Source: an uncultured Eubacteriales bacterium (lineage in GTDB: Bacteria; Bacillota; Clostridia; Peptostreptococcales; Anaerovoracaceae). Taken from it: a stretch of DNA of 64,000 bases. Positions 8,172 to 16,372 of the stretch are shown here, piece after piece. A program made the translations under genes and the position numbers. A model generated the notes under the pieces. It was given only the letters and a program-made list of their open reading frames with translations, was not told the origin of the DNA and did no database searches. Each line of letters starts with the position of its first letter. The first letter of the stretch is position 1. The stretch covers positions 1-64,000 of the forward strand of contig CACYFF010000007.1 in assembly GCA_902773665.1 (NCBI GenBank), in the 5' to 3' direction.

Positions 8172-8200
8172 ATGGTCTCCTTTCTTGCCGAAGCACCCTC

Positions 8201-8209
8201 ATTTTACCA
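8201..8209 (-). promoter_or_regulatory. Possible internal extended -10 promoter
   Basis: On the minus strand TGG-TAAAAT lies 30 bases before the amidohydrolase start, in the only sizeable gap of the operon. No good -35 is seen. It could give T-box-independent expression of the last two genes. Confidence 0.3.
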
Positions 8210-8231
8210 CGAATCGGACAGGGCGGACACA

Positions 8232-11200
8232 TCAATCCCCGGTCTTCTGCGACGCCTCCATGTGCTTGTACTGCGCGTACCGCTTGGCGGCTTCGTCGCT
8301 GCCGATGGCGAAGAGCTCCTTCGCATTTTCGGGGAAGGTGAGCTTGAGGGCGCTGTAGCGGGTCTCGCCGTCCAGGAACTCCTCGTAGCCCATCTTCGGT
8401 TCCTTGGAATCCAGGTGCAGCGGCTGGCTCTGGCGCGGATCGTAGCGGTAGAGCAGCCAGTAGCCGGACTCGACCGCCCGCTTCATCTCCTCCTGCACCT
8501 TGCTCATGCCGGCACGGATGCCGTGGGATGTGCAGGGCGTGTAGGCAACGATGACGCTGGGGCCGTCGAACGCCTCCGCTTCCTTGATGGCCTTGATGAG
8601 CTGGTTCGGGTCCGCGCCCATGGCGACCTGCGCCACGTAGACGTTGCCGTAGCTCATCATGATGCCGCCGATGTCCATCTTCCGGGTGCGCTTGCCGCTG
8701 GACGCGAACTGTGCCACCGCGCCGACCTGGGTCGCTTTGCTGCTCTGGCCGCCGGTGTTGGAATAGACTTCCGTGTCGATTATAAAGACGTTGACGTTTT
8801 CGCCGCTGGCGATGACGTGGGCGAGACCGCCGAAGCCGATGTCGTAGGCCCAACCGTCGCCGCCGTACATCCAGAAAGTCTTTCTCGCCAGCTGGTCTTT
8901 ATGGGCGAGGATCGCCTTCGCTTCGGGCGTGTCTTCCTGCTCCAGGAAGGCACAGAGCGCATCTGCCGTCTCGCGTGATCCGTCGAAATCGTCGAAGGCC
9001 GCAAGCCATGCTTCGCAGGCCGCTTTCAGCTCGCCGGAAGCACCCGCACAAAGGCTTTCCACCTGCGCCTTGACGGCGTTTCTCTGCTGCTTGACGGACA
9101 GGAGCATGCCGAGGCAGAGCTCCGCGTTGTTTTCGAACAGGGAGTTGGTCCAGGCGGGGCCAAATCCTCTGCGGTTGGTGGTGTAGGGGATGCCCGGCAT
9201 GGAAGCGCCCCAGGCCTGGGAGCAGCCCGTGCCGTTGGCCCAGTAGACGCGCTCGCCGAACAGCTGGGTCATCAGCTTGGCGTAGGGTGTCTCGCCGCAG
9301 CCCGCACAGGCGGCGGAGAATTCCACCAGAGGCTGCTTAAACTGGCTGCCTTTGACCGTCCAGCGGTCGAAGATCTCACCTTTATCGGAGAGGGACAGCA
9401 CGTAGTCCCACTTCTCTTTCTTGTCTTCCGTAAGCTCTGCGGGCACCATCTCCAGCGCGTGAGCCGGGCAGCTCTCCGCGCAGCTTCCGCAGCTGGTACA
9501 GTCGAAATCCGACACGGCGAGGGCGAAATGCAGGCCCTTGGCCGCGCCGTTCGCGGGAATGGTCTTTACGCCTTCCGGCGCCGCAGCCTTCTCTTCGTCG
9601 TTCAGCAGGAAAGGCCGGATGACGGCGTGGGGGCAGACCAGGGAGCAGCGGTTGCACTGGACACACTTTTCTGCGTTCCACTGGGGCACTCTTACGGCGA
9701 TGCCGCGCTTTTCGAAGGCGGTGAGCCCCATATCGATGTTGCCGTTCTCGTAACCCGCGAAGGAGCTGACCGGCAGATCGTCGCCCTTCTGGGCGTTGAT
9801 CGGGTTGAGCAGGCGGCGCACCACGTCGGGAACGTCCTGCTTGGGGTCAGCCGCGCCGACGGCCTCGTGCAGCACCTGCATCGCGGCGTTCGGCGTGTCG
9901 GGCAGATCCGCCCATTCCGCCGGGACCTGTACGGCGACGACTTCCTTCGCGCCGGCTTCGATGGCCGCGACGTTCTTCGCGACGACTTCGTCGCCCTTGG
10001 CGAAGTAGCTCTGCCGCGCCGCTTCCTTCATGCGGTCGAGCGCCTCTTCCGCCGGGATGAGCCCCGTGATGGCGAAGAAGGCCGCCTGCAGCACGGTATT
10101 GGTGTGGCTTCCCAGACCCAGACGCATGGCGATGTCCGTAGCGTCGATGGTGTAGAAGCGGATGTTCTTGCGGGCCAGGTAGCGCTTGACGTCATTCGGC
10201 AGATTCTCCTCCAGCTCCTTGCCTTTCCACTGGCAGTTGAGCAGGAAGATGCCGTTCGACTTGAGTTCGCTCACCATATCGTACTGGCGGATGTAGCTCT
10301 GGTTGTGGCAGGCCACGAATTCCGCCCGCTTTACGTAATAGCTGCCCATGATGGGCTCCTTGGAGAAGCGCAAGTGGGACTTGGTGATGCCGAAGGACTT
10401 CTTGGCATCGTATTCGAAATAGGCCTGGGCGTACATGCCCGCCGCATCGGCCAGGATGTGCACCGTGTTCTTGTTGGCGCCCACTGTCCCGTCGCCGCCG
10501 AGGCCCCAGAACTTGCAGCGGAAGGTCTTTCCGCCGGAAACGCCGGAGACGTGGGGGGCGTCCAGAGACAGGTGGGTCACGTCGTCGTTGATGCCGATGG
10601 TGAAGCCGTCCACGGGATGCTCCGCGGCCAGGTTGGCGAAGACCGCCAGCAGCTGGTCCGGATCGGTGTCCTTGGAGGAGAGGCCGTAGCGTCCGCCGAT
10701 GATCTTAAAGGCCCGGCCGGTCTTGACGGCAGTGGTGCAGACATCCTGGAACAGGGGTTCGCCCGCAGCGCCCATCTCCTTGCAGCGGTCCAGCACGGCG
10801 ATGCGCTTTACCGTATGCGGAATGGCTTCCATCAGCTTTTCTGCAGAGAAGGGTCGGTACAGGTGGACCTGCACGAAGCCGACCTTGCTTCCATGGGCGT
10901 TCAGATAGTCCACGGCCAGGCGAGCCACGCCGCTCACGGAGCCCATGGCGATGACGATATCCGTCGCTTCCGGGTCACCGTAATAGTTGAAGAGATGATA
11001 CTCTCTGCCGGTTAGCTCGCTGATCTTCTCCAGATATTTTTCCACGATGTCGGGCACCGCGTCGTAGGCGCCGTTGTTGGCCTCCCGGATCTGGAAGTAG
11101 ACGTCCGGGTTCTGCACGGTGTTGCGCAGCACGGGGTGTTCGGGGTTGAGGGCAGCCGCCTTGAACGCTTCCAGCGAGGGACGGTCGACCATGTCGATCA

Positions 11201-11783
11201 GAGCCTGTTCGTCGATGGTCTCCACCGTGGCTAGCTCGTGGCTGGTGCGGAAGCCGTCGAAGAAATGCATAAAGGGTACGCGGCTCTCCAGGGCTGCCAG
11301 ATGGGGCACGGCGGCGAGGTCCAGGACTTCCTGCACGTTGCCCGTGGAGAACATGGCAAAGCCGCAGGCGCGGCAGTCCATGACGTCGCTGTGGTCGCCG
11401 AAGATGCTCATGCCGTGGGTGCCGACGGTGCGGGCCGCCACGTGCATGACCGCGGGGAGCCGTTCGCCCGCGATGCGGTGCAGAACGGGGATCATCAGCA
11501 TTAAGCCCTGGCTGGAGGTGAAGGTCGTAGCAAGGGCGCCGGCCTGCAGCGCACCGTGCACGGCGCCGATGGCGCCGGCTTCGCTCTGCATCTCCTGCAG
11601 CGTTACCGGTTGTCCGAACATGTTCTTCCGTCCGCCTGCGGACCACACGTCGGTATGCTCCGCCATGGGGGAAGAGGGCGTGATCGGATAGATCGCAGCG
11701 ATCTCCGTAAAGTTATATGCGACGTGGGCGGCGGCTTCGTTGCCGTCCATGGTCACCAGCGTTTTCTTCTTTTCGTCAGTCAT
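8232..11783 (-). CDS. nifJ: Pyruvate:ferredoxin (flavodoxin) oxidoreductase
   Basis: A full-length single-chain PFOR of 1183 residues that converts pyruvate, CoA and ferredoxin to acetyl-CoA, CO2 and reduced ferredoxin, or the reverse. Domains in order: PFOR N-terminal TPP-binding domain (YPITPSSPMAEH, EMQSEAGAIGAVHG), the middle domain (HVSGVSGGKTF), two 4Fe-4S clusters (CVQCNRCSLVCP and CTSCGSCAESCP), the proximal cluster cysteines (CAGCGETPYAKL) and the C-terminal TPP domain (GGDGWAYDIGFGG, DTEVYSNTGGQ). All cluster cysteines and the Arg of AARTVG are present, so activity is expected. GGGAG precedes the ATG; the gene follows the ligase fusion by 22 bases and belongs to the T-box operon, which suggests a biosynthetic, carboxylating role. 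Confidence 0.95.
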   Translation of the reverse strand: MTDEKKKTLVTMDGNEAAAHVAYNFTEIAAIYPITPSSPMAEHTDVWSAGGRKNMFGQPVTLQEMQSEAGAIGAVHGALQAGALATTFTSSQGLMLMIPVLHRIAGERLPAVMHVAARTVGTHGMSIFGDHSDVMDCRACGFAMFSTGNVQEVLDLAAVPHLAALESRVPFMHFFDGFRTSHELATVETIDEQALIDMVDRPSLEAFKAAALNPEHPVLRNTVQNPDVYFQIREANNGAYDAVPDIVEKYLEKISELTGREYHLFNYYGDPEATDIVIAMGSVSGVARLAVDYLNAHGSKVGFVQVHLYRPFSAEKLMEAIPHTVKRIAVLDRCKEMGAAGEPLFQDVCTTAVKTGRAFKIIGGRYGLSSKDTDPDQLLAVFANLAAEHPVDGFTIGINDDVTHLSLDAPHVSGVSGGKTFRCKFWGLGGDGTVGANKNTVHILADAAGMYAQAYFEYDAKKSFGITKSHLRFSKEPIMGSYYVKRAEFVACHNQSYIRQYDMVSELKSNGIFLLNCQWKGKELEENLPNDVKRYLARKNIRFYTIDATDIAMRLGLGSHTNTVLQAAFFAITGLIPAEEALDRMKEAARQSYFAKGDEVVAKNVAAIEAGAKEVVAVQVPAEWADLPDTPNAAMQVLHEAVGAADPKQDVPDVVRRLLNPINAQKGDDLPVSSFAGYENGNIDMGLTAFEKRGIAVRVPQWNAEKCVQCNRCSLVCPHAVIRPFLLNDEEKAAAPEGVKTIPANGAAKGLHFALAVSDFDCTSCGSCAESCPAHALEMVPAELTEDKKEKWDYVLSLSDKGEIFDRWTVKGSQFKQPLVEFSAACAGCGETPYAKLMTQLFGERVYWANGTGCSQAWGASMPGIPYTTNRRGFGPAWTNSLFENNAELCLGMLLSVKQQRNAVKAQVESLCAGASGELKAACEAWLAAFDDFDGSRETADALCAFLEQEDTPEAKAILAHKDQLARKTFWMYGGDGWAYDIGFGGLAHVIASGENVNVFIIDTEVYSNTGGQSSKATQVGAVAQFASSGKRTRKMDIGGIMMSYGNVYVAQVAMGADPNQLIKAIKEAEAFDGPSVIVAYTPCTSHGIRAGMSKVQEEMKRAVESGYWLLYRYDPRQSQPLHLDSKEPKMGYEEFLDGETRYSALKLTFPENAKELFAIGSDEAAKRYAQYKHMEASQKTGD

Positions 11784-11805
11784 GGTTTCTCCCTTTTCTA
11801 TCGGT

Positions 11806-14289
11806 TCACAGCGACAGCCCCAGTTCCTTGGCGGCCTCTTCGCGCATCTTATATTTCAGTATTTTCCCCGCGGCGTTCATGGGGAAGGAGTCCACAAAGC
11901 GGATATACTTGGGCACTTTGTGCCGTGCGAGCCGCTCGACGCAGTAAGCGCGGATCTCGGGTTCGGATGCCTCCTGGCCTTCCTTTAGTATAATACAGGC
12001 CATGGCTTCTTCGCCGTATTTTTCGTCGGGCACGCCGATCACCTGCACGTCCTGCACCGCCGGATGGGTGTAGAGGAATTCCTCGATCTCCCTGGGGTAC
12101 AGGTTTTCGCCGCCGCGGATGATCATATCCTTCAGGCGGCCGGTGATCCGGTAATTGCCGTTTTCATCCTTGCAGGCCAGGTCGCCGGAGTGGAGCCAGC
12201 CGTCTGCATCGATGGTCTCTCTCGTGGCCTCGGGCATCTTGTAGTAGCCCTTCATCTGGTTGTAGCCCTTGGCGCAGAATTCGCCGTTGACCCCGGGAGG
12301 AACCTCGTTCCCCGTCTCCGGGTCGATGACCTTGCAGAGCACGTGGGGGAAACTGTAGCCTACGGTCTCCGTGCGCACGTCCAGGGGATCGGTCCAGGCG
12401 GACATGGTGTTGCCCGGGGCGGTCTCGGTCTGGCCGTATACGCTCACGATGCCCCTCATGTTCATCTCGTCGGGCTGAGCGGCGCGCTTCATCAGTTCCG
12501 GCGGGCAGCCGGACCCTGCCATGATGCCCGTCCGCATGAAGGAAAAGTCCGTCTTGCGGTAGTCGGGATGGTTGAACATGGCGATGAACATCGTCGGCAC
12601 GCCGTTGAAGCAGGTGATCTTCTCCTGGTTGATGCAGGCGAGGGACGATTTGGCCGAGAAATAGGGCAGCGGGCACATGGTCGCTCCGTGGGTCATGGAA
12701 CTGGTCATGCTCAGCACCATGCCGAAGCAGTGGAACATGGGCACCTGGATCATCATGCGGTCCGCGGTACTTAAGCCCATGCGGTCGCCGATGCACTTGC
12801 CGTTGTTGACGACGTTGTAATGGGTCAGCATGACGCCCTTGGGGAAGCCCGTCGTGCCGGAGGTGTACTGCATGTTGCACACATCGTCGGGGCGCACGAG
12901 GGAGGCCAGCCGCGCGGTCTCCTCGGGGGGCACCATATCCGCCCGCGCCATCGCCTCGTCGAAGGTGAGGCAGCCGTTTTGCTTAAAGCCGCAGGTGATG
13001 ACGTTGCGCAGGAACGGGAGACGCTTGCAGTGCAGGGGCTCGCCGGACTTGCTGCCGGCGATCTCCGGGCAGAGCTCGTTGATGATGGCGGCGTAGTCGC
13101 TGTCCAGAGCCCGGTCGATCATGACGAGGGTGTGGGTGTCCGACTGGCGCAGCAGGTATTCCGCCTCATGGATCTTGTAGGCCGTGTTCATGGTGACCAG
13201 CACAGCGCCGATCCGGCAGCAGGCCCAGAACGTGATGTACCAGGCAGGGATATTCGTGCACCAGACCGTCACTTTGTAACCCGGCTTTACACCCAGGGAT
13301 ACCAGTGCCCGGGCAAAGCGGTCCACGTCGTCCCGGAATTCCTCGTAGGTCCGGGTGTAGTCCAGCGTGGTGTATTTAAAGCAGTATTGGTCGGGGAATT
13401 CTTCGGCCATGCGGTCCAGCACCTGGGGGAAGGTGAGGTTGATGAGGTCGTCCTTCTTCCAGACATAGCGGCCCGTGCCGTCGTGGTTGTAATACAGGCC
13501 CTTCTCCCGTCTCTGGGAGCGCTCGAAGCGGTGCATGTAGTTGACGAAGTGGGGGAAGATGATCTCCCGGTCCGTCAGCTCTTCCAGCCAGCGGGGCTTC
13601 CACTCCAGGGAGACGAAGCCGCTGTAGTCCACGCTCTGCAGCGCGTCCATCACCTCTTCCACCGGGAAGTTTCCTTCGCCGATGAGCTCGTAATCGTCCG
13701 CGCTGATGCTGTCGTGAAGGTGCACATGCTTTACGTAGGCGCCCAGGTTGGTGATGGTCTGCGCAGGGCTTTCGCCGCAGCTGCGGTAGGGGAAGTGAAC
13801 GTCCCAGAGGACCGCCAGCTGATCGCAGGCAAAATCGTCCAGCAGGGCCCGGAGCTTCTCCGTGGAGGAGAACAGGCCCCGCGTCTTGATGAGGATCGTA
13901 ACCCCCAGCTCTTCCGCCAGGGGGATGAGCCCGGAGAGCGCCTTTACCGCGTTCTCCGCCGTCTCGCCGGAGGCCCACACGGCGCAGTAGGGCGCCCGCA
14001 GGTCGTTGCACAGGCGCATCTCTTCCTTCAGCGATTCCAGACCTTCTTCATCGATGGTGGAGATGTCCTTTGCGCTGTCGAAGCAGGGAATGCTGAGGTG
14101 CTTTTCCCGCAGCTCCCGGTAGGTGGAAGGCACGGAATAGATATGGAAGGGGCCGCTGCGGTCGGTCAGTTCCGGCGCAGCGGAGACGTGGTAGAGCTCC
14201 ACGCCCTGGAACCCCATTTCTTCTGCAGTATCGAGGATCTCCTGCCAGGTCAGATCCTGCCAGCCTCTTGTGGAAAAGGAAAGCTTCAT
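11806..14289 (-). CDS. Fusion: TIM-barrel (xylose isomerase-like) domain + AMP-forming acyl-CoA synthetase
   Basis: An 827-residue two-domain protein. Residues ~1-260 match the sugar-phosphate isomerase/epimerase (EndoIV-like) TIM barrel: FQGVELYHV, LWDVHFPYR, VKHVHLHDS, FVSLEW. Its usual metal ligands look lost: the Glu-x-His of the ETHG motif is LIKTRG (Lys135, Arg137) and the His of WDxHH is Phe166. Residues ~275-827 are a complete ANL acyl-CoA ligase with the P-loop YTSGTTGFPKG (475-485), GQTETAP, LHSGDLA, the hinge GRLKDMIIRGGENLYP and the adenylation Lys in GKILKYKMRE. It would activate a carboxylic acid to its CoA thioester. Its ATG overlaps the upstream stop by 4 bases. The barrel may be regulatory or structural. 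Confidence 0.88.
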   Translation of the reverse strand: MKLSFSTRGWQDLTWQEILDTAEEMGFQGVELYHVSAAPELTDRSGPFHIYSVPSTYRELREKHLSIPCFDSAKDISTIDEEGLESLKEEMRLCNDLRAPYCAVWASGETAENAVKALSGLIPLAEELGVTILIKTRGLFSSTEKLRALLDDFACDQLAVLWDVHFPYRSCGESPAQTITNLGAYVKHVHLHDSISADDYELIGEGNFPVEEVMDALQSVDYSGFVSLEWKPRWLEELTDREIIFPHFVNYMHRFERSQRREKGLYYNHDGTGRYVWKKDDLINLTFPQVLDRMAEEFPDQYCFKYTTLDYTRTYEEFRDDVDRFARALVSLGVKPGYKVTVWCTNIPAWYITFWACCRIGAVLVTMNTAYKIHEAEYLLRQSDTHTLVMIDRALDSDYAAIINELCPEIAGSKSGEPLHCKRLPFLRNVITCGFKQNGCLTFDEAMARADMVPPEETARLASLVRPDDVCNMQYTSGTTGFPKGVMLTHYNVVNNGKCIGDRMGLSTADRMMIQVPMFHCFGMVLSMTSSMTHGATMCPLPYFSAKSSLACINQEKITCFNGVPTMFIAMFNHPDYRKTDFSFMRTGIMAGSGCPPELMKRAAQPDEMNMRGIVSVYGQTETAPGNTMSAWTDPLDVRTETVGYSFPHVLCKVIDPETGNEVPPGVNGEFCAKGYNQMKGYYKMPEATRETIDADGWLHSGDLACKDENGNYRITGRLKDMIIRGGENLYPREIEEFLYTHPAVQDVQVIGVPDEKYGEEAMACIILKEGQEASEPEIRAYCVERLARHKVPKYIRFVDSFPMNAAGKILKYKMREEAAKELGLSL

Positions 14290-15698
14290 AACGTACCCTC
14301 CTCATAGATGATCTTGTTGACGGCGCTCACGTACGCCCGGATGGAGGAACCGATGATGTCGGTGGAAATGCCCCGGCCGGAGTACAGTCTGCCGTCCGTG
14401 CTGCGGAGCCGGACGATCGTTTCGCCCATGGCTTCCCGGCCTTCCGTAACGGCCCGCACCTGCAGGTCGTCCAAGTCGTAGTGGTGACCCACGATCTGCT
14501 CGATGGCCAGGAACGAAGCGTCGACGGGACCGTCGCCCACCGCCAGGCCGTCCAGGATCTGTCCGTCCTTTTCCATGCGGATGTGGCTCGTCGCCGTAAT
14601 GACGTTGCCGGAGTTGATGACGTAATCCTGCACTTTATAGGTCTGCGGCACCTGGAGCGCGGCGGATGCGACGATGGCGTCCAGCTCCTTGATGCCGACG
14701 GATTCTTTCTTCTCTGCGATGCGCATGAAGGCGTTGTAGACGTTCACCGCGTCTTCTTCGCCCAGGTCGTATCCGATCCCGGCCACGGCCTTCATCACGG
14801 CGTCCATGTCGTCGTGGACGGTGAGGACGGCGTCGGATCCATCGTGGGGCGCGGTATCGTAGGGGGTCTTGCCGTGCTTGGCTTCGCCCATGCGGCGGAT
14901 CTGGTTGATCGTGCGGCGCAGCTCCGTATCCCGGACCGGACAGGTGAGACCATGCTCGTTGCCCCGGGTCTTCAGGATGTAGACGAGTTTTTCCAGCGAG
15001 GCGGTAAAGTCGCCGCAGGCGGCGGTCTTCACTTCGTCTGCGCCTGCCAGAACGGCGGAAACGGCGCAGGCATCTGCCAGGAACAGCTCGTTGGAGATCT
15101 TAACGCCGAGACGGACGGGCTCCGGAAGGTCTTCCCGCACCGCCTTAACGGAGGCGTAGAACTCCTCCGGCAGCAGGTTGCCCGCCGTATCGCAGATGGT
15201 GACGATGGAAGCGCCTGCCTCCACCGCAGCGGCTGCGATCTTGCGCAGGAATTCCGGTTCACTGCGGCCGGCGTCTTCCGCTACGAATTCCACCTCCTTG
15301 CACACGGCCTTGGCCGCGGCGATCTGTGTCCGCACCTGTTCCAGAACGGCCGCCGGCTTCATCCGGCAGATGTATTCCATCTGAACCGTGCTCACCGGGG
15401 CGACGACCTGCAGGCGGGCCTTTCTGGCCTCCTTCAGGGCGCTCCAGGTGACCGCTGCCGAATCCTCTTCCATCAGGGAGAGGGGCGCCGCGATGACGCT
15501 GTCCCGGACGGCGCTGGCCAACGATTTGATCAAGAGGCTGTCTGTGCGCCGGTTGAAGATGGGGGCGGTCTCGATCACCGGCACCCCAACGCGGTCCAGC
15601 AGCTTCGCAAGTTCGATCTTTTCCCGGAAACTGAAGGCAATTCCTCCCGTCTCTACGGGCTGTTTCATGGTTATGTCACTGAGAAAAATCTGCCTCAT
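14286..15698 (-). CDS. LeuA-like (2-isopropylmalate synthase family) protein with altered active site and intact regulatory domain
   Basis: A 470-residue protein with the architecture of 2-isopropylmalate/citramalate synthase: HMGL-like TIM barrel (~1-270), linker, and C-terminal LeuA allosteric domain (~350-470; SGNVITATSHIRM, GDGPVDASFLAIE, GRGISTDIIGSS). The catalytic core has diverged: DTTLRDGEQ reads SDITMKQPVETGG, so the catalytic Arg is gone; the metal motif HxHND reads KISNE (200-204); and GERAGN is not recognisable. It is unlikely to condense acetyl-CoA with an oxoacid in the normal way. The start at 15698 is set by AAGGAG nine bases upstream; a longer frame runs into the T-box and is not used. 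First gene of the T-box operon. Confidence 0.82.
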   Translation of the reverse strand: MRQIFLSDITMKQPVETGGIAFSFREKIELAKLLDRVGVPVIETAPIFNRRTDSLLIKSLASAVRDSVIAAPLSLMEEDSAAVTWSALKEARKARLQVVAPVSTVQMEYICRMKPAAVLEQVRTQIAAAKAVCKEVEFVAEDAGRSEPEFLRKIAAAAVEAGASIVTICDTAGNLLPEEFYASVKAVREDLPEPVRLGVKISNELFLADACAVSAVLAGADEVKTAACGDFTASLEKLVYILKTRGNEHGLTCPVRDTELRRTINQIRRMGEAKHGKTPYDTAPHDGSDAVLTVHDDMDAVMKAVAGIGYDLGEEDAVNVYNAFMRIAEKKESVGIKELDAIVASAALQVPQTYKVQDYVINSGNVITATSHIRMEKDGQILDGLAVGDGPVDASFLAIEQIVGHHYDLDDLQVRAVTEGREAMGETIVRLRSTDGRLYSGRGISTDIIGSSIRAYVSAVNKIIYEEGTL

Positions 15699-15731
15699 TG
15701 CTTCACGCTCCTTACATTCTGAGGTCTGCAT

Positions 15732-15769
15732 AAAAAATCCCTGAAGCCGTAAACTAACAGCTTCAGGGA
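15732..15769 (-). terminator. T-box attenuator terminator
   Basis: TCCCTGAAGC and GCTTCAGGGA (15760-15769 and 15738-15747) form a 10-bp stem followed, on the minus strand, by six T's. It lies between the T-box sequence and the LeuA-like start and would compete with the antiterminator. Confidence 0.85.
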
Positions 15770-16012
15770 CGAAATTGCACATTCCGCGGTACCACCCTGA
15801 TTCCTCATAGAAAAGAGGCACCTCTCGGGCTCCATCAAGCCCATGGCCGGTAACGGGGCCTACCGGGTCCAACTACTTGCAGCCGTTCGCGGGACCTGCT
15901 CTGGAGTCAGATGTCTGTGACCCTCGGTACCGGCTCGCACCACCCGCCGGCTCTCTGAAACGCTCCTGTCACGACAATTCTCCGTCGTCGCATTTGTGTT
16001 CTTTAAACAAAA
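15738..16012 (-). promoter_or_regulatory. T-box riboswitch leader, probably tRNA-Leu (CUG specifier)
   Basis: The minus strand carries the T-box core AGGGTGGTACCGCGG (about 15784-15799), which pairs with the tRNA acceptor end, preceded by a Stem I with CAGAGAGCCGG...GGTG...AGCCGG as in classical leaders. In Stem I the triplet CTG is followed by A and then nine bases ending in AGC, the spacing found in known specifier loops such as glyQS. That makes leucine (CUG) the likely specifier; the overlapping ATC (Ile) is a weaker reading. A terminator follows. Uncharged tRNA-Leu should switch on the whole downstream operon. Confidence 0.88.
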
Positions 16013-16021
16013 GATATTTTA

Positions 16022-16050
16022 TTTAATCATATCGGGGCCACAGTTGTCAA
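16022..16050 (-). promoter_or_regulatory. Promoter of the T-box operon
   Basis: -35 TTGACA (16045-16050), 17-base spacer, -10 ATTAAA (16022-16027) on the minus strand. It points at the T-box leader. Confidence 0.7.
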
Positions 16051-16103
16051 GGGGGACGCGCAAAGAAAAAAAGGAGTGAAAAATCCGCTCCGGGCCTGTA
16101 GAA

Positions 16104-16371
16104 GTGGAGACCACGGACCGCAGAAGGACGATCGGCGGGCTTACGGACTCCATGAAGAAGGTCGCGCGGCTCGTGCGCAACGAAGAGCCAGCGGTTTGCG
16201 GACTCCGTGCAGGATATCGAACAGGTGCGCCGCAACCTGGCCACCCTGGACATGAACGATGTGGCGGAAGGCTTCCGCAAGAGCCAGATCGAGGAGATCA
16301 AACAAAAACAGGCGGAAGGACCCGTCAAGATCAATGAAGAACCGAACGTGATCAATGGGCTGAACCTATAG
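16104..16371 (+). pseudogene. Frameshifted small gene, unknown family
   Basis: Two overlapping plus-strand frames read like one protein split by a frameshift near 16185. The first (GTG at 16104) gives VETTDRRRTIGGLTDSMKK and ARLVRNEE; the second, open to the TAG at 16369-16371, contains VQDIEQVRRNLATLDMNDVA and RKSQIEEIKQKQ. Both parts are hydrophilic and helical, unlike chance translations of this GC-rich DNA. No family recognised. It ends two bases from the convergent reverse transcriptase stop. Sequencing error or true decay cannot be separated. Confidence 0.4.
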
Positions 16372-16372
16372 C

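Noticed and set aside
6441-14307. Long plus-strand open frames opposite nifJ, the ligase fusion and neighbours
   Set aside because: They are mirror frames of GC-rich genes with no ribosome sites and His/Arg/Val-rich, unfamily-like products.
15699-15872. A longer N-terminus for the LeuA-like protein
   Set aside because: The extra codons lie in the T-box and its terminator; AAGGAG marks the start at 15698.
15800-15920. Isoleucine (AUC) specifier in the T-box
   Set aside because: The ATC overlaps CTG but its distance to the conserved AGC is longer than in known leaders; CTG followed by A fits.
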